From CAZAQS01 sp964486825 (GTDB lineage Bacteria > Chloroflexota > Anaerolineae > Anaerolineales > UBA4823), in NCBI GenBank assembly GCA_964486825.1, contig CAZAQS010000240.1, positions 1 through 7,225 of the forward strand: DNA of 7,225 bases, read 5' to 3'. A program made the position numbers and the translations under genes. Within the stretch, counting starts at the first letter, position 1; every line of letters starts with the position of its first letter. The notes beneath the pieces are model-generated. The model worked only from the letters and a program-made list of their open reading frames with translations, was not told the origin of the DNA and did not search any database. Below are positions 6,716 to 7,225 of this stretch, piece by piece.

Positions 6716-7225
6716 ATGCCTAAAATTACCATGCGAGAGGCCATCTCCCAGGCTTTGATGGAAGAAATGGAACGTGACGAGCGTGTCTTCATTTTGGGAG
6801 AAGAAGTTGGCGTTTGGGGGGGTACCTATGCAGTAACAAAAGGGTTCCATGATAAATTTGGAAGTGATCGGGTAAAAGACACCCCCATTGCAGAAGCGGT
6901 CATCGTTGGAGCGGCCATCGGAGCGGCTTTGACCGGCTTACGCCCGGTAGCCGAGCTGATGACAATCAACTTTGCATTTGCAGCCATGGACCATATTGTT
7001 AACCAGGCTGCCAAGCTTCATTATATGTTTGGAGGGCAATTCGTCCTTCCGATGGTTATTCGCGCCCCAGCCGGCGGTGGGCGACAGCTCGGAGCCACAC
7101 ATTCACAAACCCCGGATGTCATCTTCGCGCATTTCCCGGGACTTAAAGTGGTAGCTCCGGCTACTCCAGAGGATGCCAAGGGTATGTTGAAGGCTTCCAT
7201 TCGTGACGACAATCCGGTGTTGTTT
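6716..7225 (+). CDS. pdhB: Pyruvate dehydrogenase E1 component, beta subunit (3' end outside window)
   Basis: The frame runs from ATG 6716 to the window edge without a stop, giving the first 170 residues of a protein usually about 325 long. GAGG (6707-6710) five bases upstream sets the start. The sequence follows the transketolase-like pyrimidine-binding domain of E1 beta: MREAISQALMEEMERDERVF, then GEEVGVWGG (28-36, including the Glu that activates thiamine diphosphate), DTPIAE (55-60), GLRPVAELM and GGGRQLGATHSQ (120-131, with the conserved active-site His). PGLKVVAPATPEDAKGML and DDNPVLF follow. It pairs with the alpha subunit encoded just upstream, forming the alpha2beta2 E1 enzyme, and is probably on the same transcript. 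Acetoin or branched-chain 2-oxo acid dehydrogenase beta are related alternatives. The rest of the gene, and probably the E2 gene, lie beyond the window. Confidence 0.95.
   Translation, partial: MPKITMREAISQALMEEMERDERVFILGEEVGVWGGTYAVTKGFHDKFGSDRVKDTPIAEAVIVGAAIGAALTGLRPVAELMTINFAFAAMDHIVNQAAKLHYMFGGQFVLPMVIRAPAGGGRQLGATHSQTPDVIFAHFPGLKVVAPATPEDAKGMLKASIRDDNPVLF

Overview
The window is about 7.2 kb of bacterial chromosome with moderate GC content. All recognised genes lie on the + strand. There is no rRNA, tRNA, CRISPR array or insertion sequence. The organism looks like a member of the Chloroflexota, probably Anaerolineae-like. This rests on recalled family resemblance, mainly the large membrane proteins that join a sigma-factor-like head to an extracytoplasmic C39-like/TPR or propeller domain, plus an E1-alpha/E1-beta pyruvate dehydrogenase pair. 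It is an inference and not proven.

Region 1 (1-4893) holds two large tandem genes with the same unusual plan. In each, one polypeptide carries a degenerate ECF sigma region-2-like helical domain, a sigma region-4-like helix-turn-helix, an anti-sigma zinc-finger motif (H-x3-C-x2-C), one transmembrane helix and a large extracytoplasmic part. The first (2-2641, with its start cut off or just outside the window) has a LysM domain, a LolA/RseB-like domain and a few beta-propeller (PD40/TolB-like) repeats outside. The second (2857-4893) has a C39-like papain-fold domain whose catalytic Cys position is Ser, then a short TPR-like segment and an aberrant C-terminus. The N-terminal halves align without gaps over about 50 residues, so the genes are diverged paralogues with exchanged sensor domains. 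This pair is the most interesting part of the window: a possible one-piece sigma/anti-sigma/sensor receptor.

Region 2 (4894-5671) holds a near-consensus housekeeping promoter (TTGACA-17-TATATT), a structured leader of about 100 nt and a small two-CBS-domain protein. After that comes a second promoter-like region (extended -10 TGGTATAAT) and a perfect 10-bp dyad ahead of the dehydrogenase genes.

Region 3 (5672-7225) holds the pyruvate dehydrogenase E1 alpha gene and the first half of the E1 beta gene, 84 bp apart and probably one operon. The E2 and E3 genes would be expected downstream of the window. The CBS protein may sense adenylate nucleotides next to this energy-metabolism operon, but that link is only inferred from adjacency.
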